From Alphaproteobacteria bacterium (lineage in GTDB: Bacteria; Pseudomonadota; Alphaproteobacteria; Rhodobacterales; Rhodobacteraceae): 64,000 bases of DNA. The translations under genes and the position numbers were made by a program. Under the pieces are notes generated by a model. That model had not been told where the DNA came from. It was given only the letters and a program-made list of their open reading frames with translations, and ran no database searches. Shown here piece by piece: positions 60,928 through 64,000 of this stretch; position 1 is the stretch's first letter, and each line of letters starts with the position of its first letter. The stretch covers positions 1 through 64,000 of the forward strand of contig JASBSZ010000029.1 in the NCBI GenBank assembly GCA_030148665.1, given 5' to 3'.

Positions 60928-63195
60928 ATGAGCCGATTTTCCGCCCCGATTGCCGAACAGATCTGGGACATGAAATACCGCCTGAAATCGGCGGATGGTC
61001 AGCCCGTCGACCAATCTGTCGAGGACAGCTGGCGCCGGGTTGCCCGCGCGCTGGCCGAGGTCGAGGATCACCCGCAGGAATGGGAGGATCGTTTCTATCA
61101 GGCGCTCGAGGATTTTCGCTTTCTGCCCGCGGGCCGCATTCTGGCGGGCGCCGGCACCGGGCGGTCGGTGACGTTGTTCAACTGTTTCGTCATGGGCACC
61201 ATCCCCGACAGCATGGGCGGCATCTTTGACAATCTGAAAGAGGCCGCGCTGACCATGCAGCAGGGCGGCGGAATTGGCTATGATTTCAGCACCATCCGCC
61301 CGCGCGGGGCCGATGTGAAGGGGGTCGCCGCCGATGCCAGCGGGCCGCTTTCCTTCATGGATGTGTGGGACGCCATGTGTCGCACCATCATGTCGGCGGG
61401 CAGCCGCCGCGGCGCGATGATGGCGACGATGCGTTGCGACCACCCCGATATCGAGGATTTCATCGAGGTCAAGCGCGACCCGGCGCGGCTGCGCATGTTC
61501 AACCTGTCGGTGCTAATTACCGATGCCTTCATGGAGGCGCTTGAAAACGACGCCCCCTGGGATCTGGTCTTTGACGGCAAGGTCTATCGCACCATCCGCG
61601 CCCGCGACCTGTGGGATCGGATCATGCGTTCGACCTATGATTTCGCCGAACCGGGGGTGATCTTCATCGACCGGATCAACCGGCTGAACAACCTGCGCTA
61701 TTGCGAAACCATTGCCGCCACCAACCCGTGCGGCGAACAGCCCCTGCCGCCCTATGGCGCCTGCCTGCTGGGCAGCATCAACCTTGCCCGCCTGATCGAC
61801 GCGCCCTTCGAGGAAGGTGCCGCGCTTGACGAGAGCGCACTTGACGATCTGGTGGCTACCGCCGTGCGCATGATGGACAACGTGGTTGACGCCTCGCGCT
61901 TTCCCCTGCCCCAGCAAGAGGAGGAAGCCCGCGCCAAGCGCCGCATCGGGCTGGGCGTGACGGGGCTAGCCGATGCCCTGCTGATGGTGGGGCTGCGCTA
62001 TGGCAGTGATGACGCGGCGGCGATGGTCGAACACTGGCTGCATCGCATCGCCCGCACGGCCTATCTGACCTCGGCGGAACTTGCCGCCGAAAAGGGGCCG
62101 TTTCCGCTGTTTGACGCCGAACGATATCTGGCCAGCGAAAGCCTTGCCCATATGGACGAGGACGTGCGCGAGGCCATCCGCAAACACGGCATCCGCAACG
62201 CGCTGCTGACCTCGATCGCGCCCACCGGCACGATCAGCCTTTACGCCGGCAATGTCAGCTCGGGGATCGAGCCGGTCTTCGCCTATTCCTACACGCGCAA
62301 GGTATTGCAAAAGGACGGCTCGCGCAGCGAAGAAGAGGTTGTCGATTACGCCGTTGCCCTGTGGCGCGAAAAACATGGCGACGCGCCCCTGCCCGCGCAT
62401 TTCGTCGATGCCCAGACCCTGCACCCGCTGGACCATGTACGCATGCAGGCGGCAGCGCAGAAATGGATCGATTCCAGCATCTCGAAAACCATCAACTGCC
62501 CCGAGGACATCTCGTTCGACGACTTCAAACAGGTCTATGCCGAGGCCTGGCGCACCGGCTGCAAGGGCTGCACCACCTACCGGCCCAATGCCGTGACCGG
62601 ATCGGTGCTGAGTGTCGCGGAAAACACCGATACTGCCCCGCAAAGCGACCGCGGCGCCGATGTCGTCTATATCGCCGAACCGCTGGGCCGGCCCGAAACC
62701 CTTGAAGGGCGCACCTACAAGATCAAGTGGCCCGAAAGCGAACACGCCATCTATATCACCATCAACGACGTGCTGGTGAATGGCTACCGCCGGCCCTTCG
62801 AGGTGTTCATCAATTCCAAGAACATGGAACACTATGCCTGGACGGTGGCGCTGACGCGGATGATCAGCGCGGTGTTCCGGCGCGGGGGTGATGTTTCCTT
62901 TGTGGTCGAGGAACTCAAGGCCGTGTTCGATCCGCGCGGCGGCGCCTGGATGGAGGGGAAATACGTGCCCTCGATCCTGGCGGCCATCGGCGGCGTGATC
63001 GAGCGCCACATGATCGAGATCGGCTTTATCGAGGAAGGCGGCCACCTGAAATCGGACCCGCATCCCAACGCGATCGCCGTCAACAGTGACGACCGCCCCC
63101 GAGGTGCCGCCTGCCCGAATTGCTGGCAATATGCGATGCAGATGGTCGAGGGCTGCAAGACCTGCCTGGAATGCGGCTATTCGAAATGCGGATAG
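60928..63195 (+). CDS. nrdJ: Adenosylcobalamin-dependent (class II) ribonucleotide reductase
   Basis: This enzyme makes deoxyribonucleotides with coenzyme B12 radical chemistry, with or without oxygen. The 755-residue protein has SVTLFNCFVMG, the radical-site cysteine in NPCGEQPL, SIAPTGTISLYAGN near the middle and the C-terminal redox/zinc part CKTCLECGYSKCG. AAGGGA (60913-60918) precedes the ATG at 60928; an upstream in-frame ATG at 60865 is unlikely. Its likely repressor NrdR is encoded at 1074-1541. Confidence 0.96.
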   Translation: MSRFSAPIAEQIWDMKYRLKSADGQPVDQSVEDSWRRVARALAEVEDHPQEWEDRFYQALEDFRFLPAGRILAGAGTGRSVTLFNCFVMGTIPDSMGGIFDNLKEAALTMQQGGGIGYDFSTIRPRGADVKGVAADASGPLSFMDVWDAMCRTIMSAGSRRGAMMATMRCDHPDIEDFIEVKRDPARLRMFNLSVLITDAFMEALENDAPWDLVFDGKVYRTIRARDLWDRIMRSTYDFAEPGVIFIDRINRLNNLRYCETIAATNPCGEQPLPPYGACLLGSINLARLIDAPFEEGAALDESALDDLVATAVRMMDNVVDASRFPLPQQEEEARAKRRIGLGVTGLADALLMVGLRYGSDDAAAMVEHWLHRIARTAYLTSAELAAEKGPFPLFDAERYLASESLAHMDEDVREAIRKHGIRNALLTSIAPTGTISLYAGNVSSGIEPVFAYSYTRKVLQKDGSRSEEEVVDYAVALWREKHGDAPLPAHFVDAQTLHPLDHVRMQAAAQKWIDSSISKTINCPEDISFDDFKQVYAEAWRTGCKGCTTYRPNAVTGSVLSVAENTDTAPQSDRGADVVYIAEPLGRPETLEGRTYKIKWPESEHAIYITINDVLVNGYRRPFEVFINSKNMEHYAWTVALTRMISAVFRRGGDVSFVVEELKAVFDPRGGAWMEGKYVPSILAAIGGVIERHMIEIGFIEEGGHLKSDPHPNAIAVNSDDRPRGAACPNCWQYAMQMVEGCKTCLECGYSKCG

Positions 63196-63306
63196 CGCGC
63201 TGCGCCCCGCGGCCTGCGCGGGCCGGAAAAATATCTTTGCCTGTGGATATCCGGCATCTATAATCGCCCGCGTCCGGGTGGGCCAATGAGAAAACCGAGG
63301 CAGGGA

Positions 63307-64000
63307 ATGCGCATACATTTCTTTTTCACCGCACTCCTCGTGGTATTTGCAACCCATGTTGCCGTCGCGCAGGAACGGGGCTGGCTGGGCAAGGCGCGCT
63401 TGTTCAACAATGATTTTCTGGGCGACGGACAGGATCGCTGGCGAACGGGGTCGTACTCGGTCAGCGGTATCCGCGGAACCGAATGGAACGGGAAACTGCC
63501 CGATCGCCTGGGCGCACTGATGGAATACCGCCTGAGAACCGAAATCATCGCGCCTGCCAATCTGCAAAACCCGGTTCTGGGCGGCGACCGGCCCTATGTC
63601 GGGGCCATATCAATGGGCGCGACATCATATGTCGATCTGGGCGGCGCCGACATGGCGCTGGGCCTGGATCTGGTGTTCACGGGCCCGCAGACCGGGTTGG
63701 GCGCATTGCAGTCGTCGGTACACCGGGCGTTCGGGTTGAATCCGCCCCAGGTGCTGGGCACTCAGATACCCGATGCCATCTATCCCACCGTGAACGTCGA
63801 ATTCGGCAAGAGCTTTCGCCTGACGCCTGCGGGGCGGATGCGCGTTTCACTGCGCCCCTTTGTCGAGGCGCAGGCAGGGGTCGAGACCTATGTCCGTCTT
63901 GGTGGGGATGTCACCTTCGGCAATGCCGGGATGGGCGACATGCTGGTGCGCGACCCCGTGACCGGCTATCGCAACATTGCGGTCAAGGGCCGCCGCGCAC
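63307..64000 (+). CDS. LpxR-like outer-membrane lipid A deacylase family protein (3' end cut by the window)
   Basis: Residues 1-231 of a secreted protein are seen. It has a signal peptide (MRIHFFFTALLVVFATHVAVA), then NNDFLGDGQDRWRTGSYSVSG, with many barrel-like strands. NDxxxxxDRxYTxG-like starts are typical of the LpxR/DUF2219 family, which removes acyl chains from lipid A in the outer membrane. Catalytic residues further on lie partly outside the window. The ATG at 63307 is preferred over 63286 because it begins the signal peptide and follows GAGGCAGGGA. Confidence 0.78.
   Translation, partial: MRIHFFFTALLVVFATHVAVAQERGWLGKARLFNNDFLGDGQDRWRTGSYSVSGIRGTEWNGKLPDRLGALMEYRLRTEIIAPANLQNPVLGGDRPYVGAISMGATSYVDLGGADMALGLDLVFTGPQTGLGALQSSVHRAFGLNPPQVLGTQIPDAIYPTVNVEFGKSFRLTPAGRMRVSLRPFVEAQAGVETYVRLGGDVTFGNAGMGDMLVRDPVTGYRNIAVKGRRA

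Overview
The window looks like chromosomal DNA of a facultatively aerobic alphaproteobacterium of the Rhodobacterales (Roseobacter/Paracoccaceae type). The evidence is the high G+C, the gene orders aroA-(membrane protein)-cmk-rpsA-ihfB-lapA-trpF-trpB and phoH-ybeY-corC-lnt, and an SAM/SAH riboswitch directly in front of metK, a riboswitch class known essentially from Rhodobacterales. I see no rRNA, tRNA, CRISPR array, insertion sequence or prophage. Nearly all coding capacity is dense, co-oriented and uniform in composition.

Layout. 1-4.6 kb (minus strand): ribD (runs off the left edge), nrdR, a YjbQ-type gene, and the oxygen-independent ubiquinone genes ubiV-ubiU-ubiT behind an FNR-type box. 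4.8-7.9 kb (plus): a DUF2478 protein, miaB, and two secreted proteins sharing a small Trp/Cys domain, one of them fused to an OmpA domain. 8-14 kb: phoH-ybeY-corC-lnt, then riboswitch-metK and trmB. 14-20 kb: a TetR regulator with a perfect palindrome divergent from a LolA-like protein, two FtsX-type permeases, an ATPase and an outer-membrane barrel. I read this as a dedicated envelope transport system and one of the two most interesting loci. 20-28 kb: rpmB (minus), then aroA to trpB. 28-31 kb: two secreted PepSY-like proteins with Gly/Asp-rich tails plus a membrane-anchored LuxR-type regulator (the second interesting locus), followed by a DUF2158 protein. 31-40 kb: ogt, an EamA exporter, an Asp-box/cytochrome c fusion, a nitrilase, hemF, a PPP phosphatase, an orphan pilin-like peptide, a DedA-PAP2-LssY fusion and a response regulator. 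40-45 kb: a peptide-type ABC importer. 45-50 kb: hemC/hemE divergent, then a dehalogenase/hydrolase/dehydratase operon. 50-55 kb: a DMGDH-like flavoprotein, an SH3 protein, a D-2-hydroxyacid dehydrogenase and a globin with a well-placed FNR-type box. 55-60.6 kb: a four-gene 2-oxoacid:acceptor oxidoreductase operon. 60.9-63.2 kb: B12-dependent ribonucleotide reductase. Right edge: the start of an LpxR-like outer-membrane protein.

How the genes fit together. Several parts point to life across oxic/anoxic shifts: ubiTUV and the globin each behind an FNR-like site centred exactly 32 bp from a possible -10, an oxygen-sensitive type of 2-oxoacid oxidoreductase, and an oxygen-independent class II ribonucleotide reductase. 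They sit alongside oxygen-dependent hemF. nrdR, the usual regulator of ribonucleotide reductase genes, is at the other end of the window. All functional statements are from reading the sequence and from family knowledge; no database search was run.
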